Assembly (NCBI GenBank): GCA_947000775.1
Contig: CAMQGK010000634.1
Location: 19,271,001 to 19,335,000, forward strand
Source of the DNA: Pterois miles
Taxonomy: Eukaryota > Chordata > Actinopteri > Perciformes > Scorpaenidae
DNA length: 64,000 nucleotides
Direction: 5' to 3'
Shown: piece after piece, positions 1-12,240 of the stretch
How the letters are laid out: each line of letters starts with the position of its first letter
Position numbering within the stretch: the stretch's first letter is position 1
Translations under genes and position numbers: made by a program
Notes under the pieces: model-generated
Databases searched by the model: none
What the model was told of the DNA's origin: nothing
Seen by the model: only the letters and a program-made list of their open reading frames with translations

Positions 1-914
1 CCATCCTTCAAATACCAAAGGGCCTCCTTAAGAGTACAGGCTCAGCGTTGGCCTCTGGTCGGGCCCCATGATTTCTCCAGGAGAGTACATCCCCAAGGAG
101 GGAACTTTAACTCAATGCAAGCTCAGAGATTTTCTCCTCTCCCGGTTCTCTGTAAGCAGCCTCACATCCAGAATACCAGAGTTTACCCAAACATAGTCTG
201 CTGACCTTGCTGCTTTCGCCACATCCTCACACTCAAAGTTATTCTTCACTGAAAGGTGCCTTCAGGAGAACAATGCCCACGTCCCCCCTCATGTCTTGTG
301 ACATCAAGATTGCATTTCACTCTGACTGACACAGCAACGCACCCTCCCTGATTATATTTTATAGCCGGTAGTCAATCTCTCACCCTGTAAACCTGCCGGC
401 CTGTGTCAGTGTGTGTGTAAGCTTGAGTTTTCTCACAGGTTATCACTTGATCACAGCTGGTTTTTCTTGTTCTCTGGCTGTAATTTAAGCCACTCTGCGA
501 TGATAATGGATTTAACAGGTTCCTTTTAACAGCACTCTGACCAGATGTGCTCAGCAGCCTCAGGATAAACCGTTAAGTGTCACTTTGTCTTTATTTCGTC
601 TAAGGTGGTCCTCTGTTTTCAACCAGGTAAAGCTCACCTGGAGGTCCTCGCCACACCTCTTGATTATCCTTAACTTCCATGACTTCCATAGCCTCATTTG
701 ATCCTCTCCCAACTCTTTTCTTCACAGCTCATCCACCCAAAAACTACAACCTTCAGACCCAACAGCACGCAGATGTGCTGATAATCTTGTTTTCAAATTC
801 CTTAGATTCCTCATATTTCTTTACAACTAAAATCAGTTACCTTAAGCTTCCAGTTTACATTATCAGTCTCTCTCTTAGTCAAGTATTTATATTCCACTCG
901 AAGCAACTTGTCTT
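1..914. other. Intergenic, nothing recognised
   Basis: No exon, RNA gene or repeat that I recognise. The short open frames here have no family resemblance and no splice context. Composition is ordinary AT-leaning vertebrate DNA. Confidence 0.6.
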
Positions 915-1255
915 AAAGGAATAGTTCAACATTCTGGGAAATCCTCTTACTTTCTTTATTGCAGAGTTGGGTGAGAAGATGGGGGAGATGGATAGCTCTG
1001 CATAAAGACCGGATACAGGTGCAAACAGCTAGCCTGGCTGTGTCCAAAGTTAACAAAATCGGCATACCAGCACCTCTAAATCTCATTAATTATCACATTA
1101 TATCTGTACAAAAATCTGTGTTTAACACTCCACATACCCTCACAGGTGTTTCCAGTTAGACAGACAAAGCTCTGCTGGGATTTATGTAAGGTCATGATAA
1201 AATTGTAAATTGCCCCAGGAGAGTCTCTGAAGTCCTGGGAAAATGATTTTCTATC
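915..1255 (+). repeat. Dispersed fish repeat (GCTAGCCTGGCTSTGTCC family), copy 1
   Basis: The block runs from a 'tagttcaacattctgggaaat' type start through 'aaacagctagcctggctgtg' to 'cagcacctctaaatctcatt'. The same string order occurs at 10290-10500 and, as a fragment, at 36800-36905. I know this as a very common short repeat of percomorph genomes, probably a non-autonomous DNA element. No coding capacity. Confidence 0.7.
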
Positions 1256-1487
1256 TTGTTGCACCCAATAATAATTTGTGTGTACAAATTATTATATTGT
1301 CTGCATGACTTAAAATATATATATATATACTCTTTTGGGACATTGAGGGCTCCATAATTTAACCCAGAAACTGATCATTTTGCATAGTGAGTATGATTAT
1401 TTTTGATACTTTAAATTTTGCTAAAAATACTACTTTTAGTCAAGCAGAATTTTGAATGCAGGATGTACACTTGTATTTTTTCCAGGG

Positions 1488-1690
1488 ATGTCTTCAACCG
1501 AAGAAATTTTTAGTTGACTAACACACAATTTTGTCATAAAATAAATTAGTTAATTTTACTGACAGATGTATAAAACTGTGAATCAGAAAAGCACTACTTT
1601 AAATCTTGTGTTTATGCGAGATGTGCTCATAAGTTTCTTCAAAATACGTCGCTCAGCATGAAAAATTAAAAAAACAACAGTAACACTCAC
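1488..1690. repeat. Dispersed repeat shared with 58690-58925
   Basis: The strings 'gcactactttaaatcttgtg' followed by 'gatgtgctcata' and 'agttgacta' recur in the block at 58690-58925. The match shows a two-copy dispersed element, probably a non-autonomous hAT-like MITE. Ends are not defined. Confidence 0.55.
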
Positions 1691-2155
1691 ACACACTGTT
1701 AAATGCATTTCTGTTACACAGTGTAAACACACCACATATCCATCGGCAGTGTGGTCAAGATCAGACTAGAGACGTAACCACTTAAAAGATGGTTGAGTAG
1801 TACTTGCCATCTTCTGATGTTTGTGTTTTTTAAACAGAAAACACAGGTTATTGTGACATTTACTGAAAATTAAATCCTATACAGCCAACGGTAGCCTTTG
1901 TAAACTTTCAGGTGATCTCCCTCCAGCCTGCTGTCACCTTATTTAGGTGTTTGTAGTGAAATGAGGAAGTATTGTATTGATAACTCTGATAACCAAGCAG
2001 GCATTCCTCGTCTGTTATGATGCTTTCAAAGCAAGCGACAGGAGTAAATAGAACAATCTTCTTCCACCACTGCGCAAAATCAAGACAGTCTTGCTCCAAA
2101 CTTGTCAATACTGCTACTTGGTCAATGCCCGTTGGCATCGGAGACTGACATTGAG

Positions 2156-2203
2156 TGTAATGAGTGTATATTGACATTGGCATGTCAATATACACTCATT
2201 ACA
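2156..2203. repeat. Perfect 21-bp inverted repeat with 6-nt loop
   Basis: The left arm 2156-2176 (TGTAATGAGTGTAT then ATTGACA) and right arm 2183-2203 are exact reverse complements around the loop TTGGCA. The hairpin is AT-rich in the stem. No precursor features of a known microRNA were recognised; a young inversion-duplication or MITE tip is as likely. Confidence 0.85.
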
Positions 2204-2234
2204 TGCATAGTGTCTTTTCAAAATAAACTACTGT

Positions 2235-2345
2235 TTTTCCAGGAAGTTAGGTTTAGGCAACACAACCATTTAGTTAGGTTTAGGAAACAGTCGTGGTGGA
2301 CGTTAACTTCACTGATGTTAACTTCACAACTCATGAACTCAACTC
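2235..2345. repeat. GGTTTAGGCAACA dispersed repeat
   Basis: It contains 'gttaggtttaggcaacacaa' and a second 'gttaggtttaggaaacag'. Related strings lie at 22055-22140 and 63220-63290. This is a widespread fish repeat motif; the mobile family is not assigned. Confidence 0.55.
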
Positions 2346-4960
2346 ACGACGAGTCACGTGGCGAAAGACTGACGTCAATATTACTTCTAGTTTCATAGCG
2401 ACATAAATGGTGGTCTCCTGGTTGAAAGTGTTGTGTTTGTTTGACCCATCCACTGACCCTCCTGCCCACCCTGACTGGACTCCCATGCTATTAATACTAC
2501 GCTACTTGCTCTGATTGGAGTCAGTTGAAAACCCAATTCATCACATACTGTCGCTAAAAGGTGCTTCTGTGTGTCAATCTGGGAGTGAGATTGAGTTGAG
2601 CTAAGACAACAGGCTTTGGGCTCAACTTTCATTCAGAACAGGTACAAACACTTTTACCTAAGACATGATCTGACAACACTTTGTACTATAGTCTGTTTCA
2701 AGCGTATGAAACCCCGATATCTGAATAACCGTGCCTTCTCATTAGTAGTCTGCACATAACTACTGTTTCCTCCAAGCTGAAAAGACAATTTGGACAGGTA
2801 ATATATTTCAGGTTAACACATCTTCTTATATCTTACAGGCAAGTATGAGAATAGAGTTCTTGCCTTCACGTTATGAAACATATCAACCTAAGTGACCACA
2901 AAGCCGGCATTTCTATGCTCTTAACCTTTCCCAGATGTGCGAGCCAACAGAGAGGAGAGGAGGGTGTGGATGAAGAAGGTGCAGCAATGAGATGGGAAAA
3001 TATCGCGGAAAAGAACGAAAGAGTGGAGCCATGGGAGAAGGAGAATATAGTGGGGCGAGCGGGGAGGGGGGAAAGAGGCTGTCACTGCCTCCAGGGGTGA
3101 GGCAGGGGGCCAGAGGTGAGAGAGATGGGGGTCTCTGCTGTCTGGGTGGTGGGACCACAGGGAATGACAGAATTATTAGGACGAGCATCTGACAGGAAAT
3201 AAATACAGTTTGGGCAGAATCGCCGCAAGGCAGATGGCCAGACATTGTTGAAAACTACAATAAACTGTAGTATATGGGTTAAGAAAACTTCTCAGAGTGT
3301 GCTGCACCGGAGAATTCATAACCTTTGCTGCGCAGACTGAAAGTAAAACATTTATTTCTTCCAGAGGTCATTATGTTCCTGTAGGTTTCTTCATTTTATT
3401 TATGAACTATGCTGTTGACTTTATCCAACTTAATAAAAAGAGGTTAGAGCAAAAAAAAAAAAAACCTAATTTGACAGTGGACATTTTGAGTCTGTTTGGA
3501 AAACATTGCTTCATTAATCTTGTCCTGGTCATGTTTGTTGGGACGTCACCGCGTGGGTTGCGTTCCATCATGTTGTGTCTGGATTTGTTGTGATGTGTTG
3601 ATTAACAGACAGAGCAGGAAGACAGCTGAATACCTCAGTAGCTCCACTGGTTAAGGGCCATCCATCCTCTCTGTCGTTTGTACGAGGACATTTGAGAGGA
3701 GGAGAATGAAAGGTATGGAGAACACAAAGACAGAGGACTTTGAAGAATCCTCCTCGTATATGTCATTGTCAAGAGTTTCCAGCCAAAGCAGCCTCGGGGA
3801 CCCCTAAGCAACACAAACAAACAGCTGAAACACTCCACGCCGCTGCTTCTGACACAGTCAGGGAACGACATGAAAGGACATTTTTCTCATTCTCTCTCAA
3901 AACATGACTTATGTGGTATCCTTTTCAGTTTGTGGCCAGCAACCCCCTGTGTAACAATTAGTAAGCTTTATGAATAGGCAAGGAAAAAGTCACCGAAAAA
4001 TGGTCAATTAGCTTGAAACAAGTGAAACATCATCCGGCCCGTGTTCACAATTTAACTGGCTTAAATGTCTGGACATAAAAATTGAAATCTCTTTGTAGCT
4101 TCGGGGGTAACTAGATGTGTTGCCTTGATGTGGTTTTGACATCCCAGAATGACTCCACGATAATGAAAGCAAATGACTGCGCTAATGCTTCCTGGCCAGG
4201 AGATCAGGATATCGCTCATACAATTTGTAATACTTCCTGACTGCTAAACACACAGACAGCAGAGGCCTTCCAAGAGCTGTGTGTCAAAGTAAACCAAAAG
4301 AAATGGATAGACGCTTTTAAGTGAAAACAACATATGAGTCAGTTTAAGACAACTTAGTTATGTTGGATCAAACATTTTGAATCTTCTGCCTCCAATGTTT
4401 TGTTTTACAAGCTAGTTTTTGGGGAGGTGGTTGGATGTCTAAAGAAAGTTGTTTCCAAGTTGTTTTGATTTAAGAGTTGTCACTGTTTATCCTTGCGGTA
4501 GTCTGGTTCCAGACCTCTAAATTGTGGCTCAGATCTCCAGTTTCTTAAGTGATTCAAATGGCTCAGAATAGCTGTGCTCATTTCTGCTGTTTGCCTAGCT
4601 GAGTAAACTGCCAAACAGGCGATCAGAGCTATAAGTGAGATTTAAAATGAGTGCATCATCTGTCTGTGCCAAAGCCAGGAAAACAGTTTCAGAAAAATTG
4701 ACAGAAAAATGGCAACAAGCATGAATTTGATTGATGCAGCTATGCAGGATGCTGCAAGTTGTCTTACAGAAATCCTTAATCAGCATATTTCTTTGATTGG
4801 TGAAAAAAAAAAAATGAAGAGGTCAGGTGCACAGATATGTCTGAATGGGAAACAAAATGGCACATTAGTCTGATTTTCTGGCTACTGAAAGGATTATTCA
4901 GTTGTGAAAGTGTGGGTTGGCTTGATTTAAAGTGTCATTTGCTTGGAAACAAGAGTCTAC
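2346..4960. other. Intergenic, nothing recognised
   Basis: No exon or catalogued repeat was seen. A purine-rich stretch on the + strand at about 2950-3140 and short A-runs near 3450 and 4803 are the only compositional features. Confidence 0.55.
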
Positions 4961-4964
4961 ATGG

Positions 4965-5285
4965 TAGCAGCTCTCTAAGGCGGTTCCTGCTTTGAGCTCA
5001 ATACTAACATCAGCATGCTGACATGCTCACAGTGACAAGGCTAAAATGCTGTGGGGTATTTCACCATTTCTGTAGAATCTTCTCAGTCAACAACTGTCAT
5101 GTCACTGGAAACCAACGATATTAACCCACTGGTGACGCGAGGGGAAAAGTCAGGGGATCACTAAAGTCATTAGGATTCATCTTCTGGGGACCATGAATGT
5201 CTGTCCAAAATGTCATGACAATCCATCTGATAGTTGCTGAGACATTTCAGTCTGGAGCAAAATGATGGATTGACACTGCTGGTGT
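4965..5285 (-). repeat. Dispersed fish repeat (GATCCCCTGACTTT family), reversed copy
   Basis: Reading the minus strand gives the order 'gattgtcatgacattttgg', 'tgaatcctaatgacttt', 'gtgatcccctgacttt' and then 'catgctgatgtta'. The same order in direct orientation is seen at 11495-11910. This is a common noncoding repeat in percomorphs. It abuts the repeat at 5290-5960. Confidence 0.65.
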
Positions 5286-5289
5286 TTCT

Positions 5290-5960
5290 AAAAATTATAG
5301 ACTGTATGTAAGAAGTGGACGTAGTAACCATGACGTCACCCACTGGTTTGTGGAGTGCTGTTCAGAAGCCTCCAGTTCAGCATTTTGGTTGTTGCCATTT
5401 TGGTTTCTGGCCATCGCCATCTTAGTCTTTGGCTATCGGCAACTGTGGTTGCCAGAAACCCATATTTCTTTTGGCAAACACTAGTAACAAAAGAGGGTGG
5501 AGGTAAGAACATCCAATCGTTGAATAAAGCATTTTTAGGCAACCAAAATATTACAATTCACTTTCATGAACTGAAACCACGCTGTGAAAGGGTTAAAGTT
5601 GTCAGACGAAAACATGGACAACAGTCAAATGGGACAACGCCGTGGTAGTGACAAGATAGCCACACCCTAAATCATCCCGTGTTTTACCATTTATAAGTGA
5701 GACAATATTTACTAAATGAACTTCATGCTGTATTGAAGAAGACTTGAAACTAAAGATTGAGACCATAAATTCATGTTTACAATGTTTATCAATCAAGTGA
5801 GAAGTAGGGTCGTTTTCTCATAGACTTCTATACAATCAGACTTCTTTTTGCAACCAGAGGAGTTGCCTCCTGCTGGCTATTAGATATAATACAAGTTTTC
5901 CGCATTGGCTTCACTTTTCAGAACCGGAGGCCGCCACCTGCCAAAAACATGAAAAAATGA
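5290..5960 (+). repeat. Dispersed repeat R1, copy A (about 670 bp)
   Basis: It starts 'agactgtatgtaagaagtgg' and includes 'gtgaaagggttaaagttgt', 'catgctgtattgaagaagac' and 'cttctatacaatcagacttc'. A reversed copy is at 17395-17960 and a fragment at 11985-12155. No coding potential; probably a non-autonomous DNA transposon, as its ends read as partial inverted repeats of the flanks. Confidence 0.7.
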
Positions 5961-8900
5961 CGTCAAAGATTTTCCCTAGCAACAAAGCAGTACTTTGATT
6001 CTTTAAGAAAACACCAATTTAATATGAAAATTCACAAATCAGTTTTGACAATGCAAATTAAGATCCAGAGTACAAACTTGACGCATGACTGCACAGTTAT
6101 TATACTGAACATGTGTTTTGGGACAAGAACAGAGTTCTTCAATTAAAGGGGGCCAAGCAGTCACCGCTGTGCAACAGGCATGAAGTTAGAGCAACATCCG
6201 TGAAAAGTATATTTTCCGTTCGGTACCTTACAGACAAAACATCCCTTCAGTATGTCTAAGTGAGCATGTAATGCAAACTAGTGTTTGCAACAGCCAAAGG
6301 GAGCGTGTGTCTATTCATCAACATTATCTTTAGCAATCTAAAAAGAAATATTATTCTTGATGTTTTTTTACATGTGACCACCATGCTTCTATGAAAAAGA
6401 GGTAATTTAATTTCCAGCAGGGCCCCAGTCCACAGAGGCATACTCAGCTTGGAGCGGATCCACCAGGATCCCCTACCAGGATGTAAAGATCACAGACCAA
6501 CACAGGCTCTCTGTTGGGAGCACAGCTCTCACTCTGCATACATGTGTTTAATAATGATGTTTATGTCTTTATTGTACCTGTAGAGGATGACAAAGATAAT
6601 TTTATTTCCATGTTAGAAGGCTGGTTGTGAAGGCTGAGCCCCTGGACATGTGCCCCGAGGTCCCAATCTTAACTTTTACTGCGTCCCAAACCTATTTAAC
6701 TTATTGAGATTTTCATTATCCTCCAGTCCACTGCTGGGATTCAACCATATCTCAAGAATGAGGTAAGAATATTATACCCCTGTGTGGGGCGAAAGATAAC
6801 CGTAGTTGTAGTGCTTCCAATGGGCCATTGTATGAGCTGTATAAACATATTACAAGGATTTTGGCTTTTGTAAAACTTCAAACCGATAAAGAAAGCTGTT
6901 CTGCTTCAGCGGGTCTGAAGAAAATGTATTTGAAGATAACACAAAAACATTGCTAACAAACAGACTTTTCAAAAGGCAGACCCCTGGGGTCCTTGGTTTG
7001 ATTGGCAGTCAATGTGATTGCAATTTGGCAGGAGTCCCTGGAGAAATGTTCAGAGACCACTTTCTTATACTGTATATGGTCAGTTTAGAGGTTGTCTGTG
7101 TCTTGTTCAACTGAGTTAGCGCCTGGATAGACAGCTTTCTGTTAAATTTGCTGCAGAACCCTGCAGAGACATATTTAAGGAAAATTCCAGTTTATTTCTT
7201 CCTGATGTATTTCCTCATAAATCTTGCTGTTGTGGCTCTGTGGCTTGTGCTACCTTTATACTCACCATCTCCATTGTATTGGGGAAATGAGGACTCAGGC
7301 AAAACAATGTATATCGGGGCAAGCTGCACGAGTCTTGCACACTTGTCTCCAAGTCTGACTGAGAGTAAGGACAGAAAGAAGTGGTCTGAAACGGCCATTA
7401 TGGTTACCTGCATAGGGATTTACATCCGGGGCAACTTGGCGGCTAATTATCACACGTCCACATGCACCAGTTTCTTGATGTGTGTGAAGCTGACACTTTC
7501 ACAAGCCAACATTTACTCAGTTATAATTGAACTGTGGTGCAATTCAGCCCCTGGTATGATTCGTTTGAATGCAGTAATCATACTCTGCTGCAGAACTGAA
7601 CAGCTTGGAGATGGCAAGCGGTCTCGGACTGTCTCAAAGCAAACCAAAACGCAGGCTGCCGGTCTGGGCATTTGTTGAGATGGACACAGGTAAACAACAG
7701 GTTACCATGAGTGGGAGAGGACTGACCTGGACTTTTGCAGAAGTCCAATATGTGCTTGATATCTGGGCCGAAGAGAACATATAGAACATGAAAAAGTCTG
7801 CAAAAAAGTGACGTTATAAAGTCATTCAAAGAGGGAATTTGTGTGCACAGTATATCAGTGTGGAGTCAAAGTGAAAAAAACATTGACACTAATATATCAA
7901 AGTCTGTAATTCCCAGCATAGAAGTGGCAGACAAGACATAAAAGATAAATTTGCTCTTTCGTACATACCCCACAGCAAATATTTGTATTTGGTGCACTGA
8001 AACCAAACCAGACTAAATAGGAAATGAACCAAAAGTATCAATTTCACTCTAATTTGACTAATCAAACAGATTATGGCTTGTGAAAGTGCCCTAAGCTCAA
8101 AAAGCTAAATGCAATGGTCGACCTCCATGTATAGTCATTTCACATTTCTTCACACAAAGGCAGAGGAGATGTGAAGAACTGAGGCAGAGAGGCAACAGGA
8201 GGAAAACTTTTGCAGCAGAGTGGGACCTGTTGATGCCAGACTTGGGAAATAGATGTGTCCACGGATGAGAGTGATCCCAGCTGTGTAACAACAACAAATG
8301 AATTTGCAGTGCTTATCAACATTATCATCCTGCAGACTTTGCGTCACTTTCCCAATATCAACTGCAAGAAAAGGTTCTGGCCGGCTGGACCAAACAGTCA
8401 CAGCGTAAGGGTTAGTGAATGAAAACAGCACTGTGTGTATCTCATCATTTTATTCTTGCGGTTCGGACATTTGTAGGCATTTATTTCTGACCTCTTCTCT
8501 AGCATGAACACACGCCATATGGAAAACTACCCACAGCTTTACACATGTAAACAAACTGATGTGCAAGTTGCCGTGGATGTACTGTAGATCCTTATGCAGT
8601 TAGACATAATGGTCGTTCAAGGCCTCGAATGTCTACTACAGAAGTAACAAGTGCGAAGTTATCATGACCCTTACAGCAACAATAACCACATTCATGGGAA
8701 GAACGCCAGGTTAAAATAAACTGCAGTTATCCTTTAAGACATCAAATTCAGCCTGTCAGATGTTGTAGTGGGACTGAATGTGAACGGAAACATAGCAACC
8801 ACATGTTTTACATCTGGGTTCATATTCATTAGAACTCAGTCGTAGGACAAATCACTGGTGAAGAAAGGTCAGTGAAATTCTTTTCATTATTTATTGTCAT

Positions 8901-9829
8901 TTTCGTATTTTTAATTAATAGACAGATGTGGTGATGCCTGCCTCAGAGGGCTTCATAAAATAAAAAGATAACAGAGTGGTCACGTTTGTCAGTGAGTACA
9001 AACAAAAACCACAATCAAACCCATCTATTTGGACATTATATATAGACTTGCAAATTAAAATATAAATTACAAGCTTGAGGAGTGACCGTCCCTCCAGATC
9101 AGTTTTCTAATTATAAAGTACAACATGATGCAATTATTAATATTCAAAATGAAGAAAATGTCATTTACCACAGACATGCTAGAGATGGAGACCTGCTGGA
9201 ATTGCAAAAGATTTTTTTCATACAGTTGGGAAATGTCCAAATATTTGCAGTTAAAAACAGTAAATCCCACCAAAGGTACTGTACAGCCTTCACTTACTTG
9301 TGATAGAGTTGCAAATATTTTGACAGTACATGGGTTTAATGATATTGGACTATCCTATTACTTGTGGCATGCAAACTCTATACCTCCTGTCGGTGAATGC
9401 TCCGTTGCCTCAGGCTAAGCAGATATTACTTCAGGGAACAGAATCCCATTCAGCAGGCGGGTAATACTGTCTGTGTCCTCAGAGACAGTTGTCTGTCTTC
9501 TATCTGGATTTGAACAGCAGTGTACACTGCCCAGAGCGCAAGACTTTAACATGATTTTCTGGATGATGACAAAGGTATGTCTTCCTTGTAAGTGTGGCCT
9601 ATTGTGTTATGTTAAGATATGGTATATCTGTTTCACATTACTGTGCCTCCCTGCAACTCATTCAACATACAGCTTCAATAATCAAATACACATTTCTGCT
9701 GCAGGGAGGGAGCTTTTTGGACTGGGATATATATATGAGGTCTGGGAAGTGATCATACTGTCAAATTGCAGTGGACAATTATTCTGCACTGGTTACAGTC
9801 TCCTGGAACAATACACATTTTAATAGGCT
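5961..9829. other. Intergenic, nothing recognised
   Basis: About 3.9 kb with no supported exon. The longest open frame (7148-7678, 176 codons) has no recognisable domain and was rejected as a gene. No strong tandem repeat is present. Confidence 0.5.
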
Positions 9830-10230
9830 ACACTATCAAAAAGCAAGCACAGCTGTAAGCCAAGTGTACCTTGGTAAGTACAAGTAGGCCTATAAGCAGC
9901 CTATAAGTATATTTAGACTTGTCTGTATACTTGTTAGTATGCACCAAGTATACTAAGATTTCTCTGTATACTTGTCAGTATGAGCCAAGTATGCATAGAC
10001 TTGTCTGTATACTTGTCAGAATGTGCCAAGTGTACTTAGATTTCTCTGTGTACTTGTCAGTATGAGCTAAGTATACATAGATTTTTCTGTATACTTGTCA
10101 GATGAGCCAAGTATACTTGTGTATACTTTTGTTAAGTATATCTCTGAGAAGTACATAAAAGAATAAACTGAAAGTATACTATATTTTATGTTGAAAAGAA
10201 GTATACTAATAGCACACTAGAATAAACGTC
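9830..10230. repeat. Minisatellite-bearing repeat element, 41-bp units
   Basis: Five tandem units of 41 bp begin at 9917, 9958, 9999, 10040 and 10081, each with 'ctgtatacttgtcagtatg' and 'agccaagtatac'. Units alternate between starts 'acttgtctg' and 'atttctctg', so the true period may be 82 bp. Flanks at 9850-9900 and 10120-10230 carry further 'aagtatac' and 'gtatactt' palindromes, as in a known type of fish MITE. Confidence 0.85.
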
Positions 10231-10289
10231 TTTTTGTTAAGGGGGTGCAAAGGCCGGGTTAATCATAAGAGCGCTATATAGTCTTCAAA

Positions 10290-10740
10290 GTAATGGTTTG
10301 ACAATGTGGGAAACTTTGGATAAGATTCATACCACTCTCATGTTTGTACAGTCATTGTGTAGCTGGTTAGCTTAGCATAAAATTGGAAACAAGAGGAAAC
10401 AGCTAGCTTGATTGCATCAAAAGGAAACACAATCCCCTTTACAGCATCTCTAAAGGTCATCGATTAACATGTTATATCTTGTTTGTTTCATCCGTAGGCT
10501 ACGAAGTGTAGAAAACAGAGTGTAAATTGAATTTCCCCACTGTGGGACGAATAAAGGTTGATCTTCTTCTTCTTCTTCTTAAAAGCAACAATTTGCTGTT
10601 TTATGTGCCAGACTATTTCTTGGCTGAGACCACTAACTTCTCAAAGTCATTATTACATGTTAAGTAGTCGGCTTTAGAGGTGCTGGTAGGTAGACATATT
10701 TTACCTATGGAAGGAGTGGGCTAGTTGTTCCCCCATTTCC
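10290..10740 (+). repeat. Dispersed fish repeat, copy 2, split by a retroposon tail
   Basis: The left part 10290-10515 matches copy 1 ('aaacagctagcttgattgc', 'acagcatctctaaaggtcat'). The right part 10583-10740 continues the same element ('ttatgtgccagactatttct'). Between them sits the inserted tail at about 10516-10580. Confidence 0.65.
10516..10580 (+). mobile_element. Retroposon 3' tail stub with (TTC)n
   Basis: The string 'gaatttccccactgtgggac' plus 'gaataaaggttgat' and a (CTT)6 end is the same 3' tail carried by the SINEs at 24001 and 50637 (there reversed). It is probably a severely 5'-truncated LINE or SINE insertion. Confidence 0.7.
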
Positions 10741-11490
10741 AGTCTTTATAGTGCCTTTATCTACAAGTACATACATGTATCTGGTTACTGTCTTTAAAGC
10801 TATTAGTGGCAAGGCCTTTACCCAGCTTTCATTTAATTTTTGGCTCCGGGTGCAGCACAGACACATGTTCTTTTTGAACTTTCAAAGAGATCTTCCTCAG
10901 ATCAAATATCTGCAGATTTCCTGGGGATCAGCAGTAGATGAGCTCCAGTAGTGATTGAATCATACAAAAACAACAGCTAGATCTCCTTAACGTCTAACAG
11001 GTGGAGTGGTCGATGTAAAAAGAGTTCCTCAATCAGTGTCATGGAAAATGTACATGCGGTATACTGTATGTGCATCGCTGTGTAAGTCAGATAAACCAAT
11101 GGCATGTGCTCCAAGAGGATGGAAACAAGTTGTACTGCAATGGCAAACCCTTATTTACTGTATGTGTGATAAAACATGTTTTCATATAATAAGCTTTTTG
11201 TTTGACATATATAAATCTGTCTAAATAGATGAGTATGAGATGGGATATCTCTGTTTAAAAATGGAAACACTTTTCATTGTTCGTGTAGGGAGTGAAGCCC
11301 TGACATGATCCAGATGCAGTCAGAGAGCAGTTTTTAGGAAAAGCTTTCCTGAACACAGAATATGTAGTCAGCCTGTGATTAGATTATGGCGGCAGGCTAT
11401 CGTTCAAACCCAGAAACTCTGATCCAATGCAAAATCTACATTTACATATCTGCCATTATTGTGTTTTTTGTTTGGGTATATTAGATTGAA
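10741..11490. other. Intergenic, nothing recognised
   Basis: No supported exon or named repeat. Confidence 0.5.
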
Positions 11491-11494
11491 ATAT

Positions 11495-11910
11495 CAACTT
11501 TTGGATGGATTTCCCAGTAATTTTGAGACAAGGTCCCCAGAGTTGAATCCTACTGACTTTGGTGATCCTTGACTTTACCTCTAGCGCCACCAGCAGGCCA
11601 ATCATTTCTATTCATCCAGTTTAATATCGTTCTCTCTTCTACTAGATGGATTGATATGACATTTTGTCCAAACATTCATGCTTCTCAGTGGATGAACCCT
11701 ACTGACAGTGGTGATCCCCTGATTTATGGTGTCACCATTTGGGTTTACATTTGTGGTTTTGAGTTTATATCAGCATGGATGGATTGTTATGAAATTTCAT
11801 ACACACATTCATGCCCCCTCAGCATGAAATGTAGTCATTTTGGCGATCCCTTGAATTTTGCCAGATACATTGAACCTCAAGGTCTGAAAAGTGATGAAGC
11901 CATTGCAGAA
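11495..11910 (+). repeat. Dispersed fish repeat (GATCCCCTGACTTT family), direct copy
   Basis: Three degenerate sub-units of roughly 130 bp each contain 'tggatggatt..atgacatttt..acattcatg..ctgacttt..gtgatccc'. This is the same family as the reversed copy at 4965-5285. The open frame across it (11569-11940) is a by-product. Confidence 0.65.
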
Positions 11911-11984
11911 GTGCCTAACACTTGTGTTCATGAAAGATAAGTGTAACATTTTGATCACCTGAAAATGTCTTATTCAGCGTTTGG

Positions 11985-12240
11985 TTGTACTTAGCTCCAC
12001 CCTCAACTCACTTCTGGTTGCAAAAAAGATGGCGACGGCCAAAATCCAAGATGGCAATGGCCAAAATGCCAAACTTGAGGCTTCAGAATGGTAGTACACA
12101 AACTAATGGGTGACATCTCGCCGACTACATCCACTTCTTAAATACAGTCTATGTTTCTGACTAATTATACCAGCATGCTAACATCAGGATTTCAAAACAC
12201 AGCTGTGCCTATGATTAGCCTCATGGAACCATTAGCGTGC
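11985..12240 (-). repeat. R1 fragment next to repeat remains
   Basis: The minus strand reads 'agactgtatttaagaagtgg' and on to the 'ccaaaatgcc' string seen at the end of copy C, so this is an R1 end piece of about 170 bp. 12150-12240 ('ccagcatgctaacatcagg') is the tail of the neighbouring family. The same two families touch at 5285/5290. Confidence 0.55.

Noticed and set aside
7148..7678. 176-codon open frame on the + strand, the longest in the window
   Set aside because: The start is hydrophobic and looks membrane-like, but there is no recognisable domain, no promoter or splice context, and the composition is unbiased. A chance frame or repeat-derived frame is more likely.
9917..10121. Regular array that at a glance looks like a CRISPR
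   Set aside because: Units are contiguous 41-bp tandem repeats without unique spacers, and the DNA is from a vertebrate.
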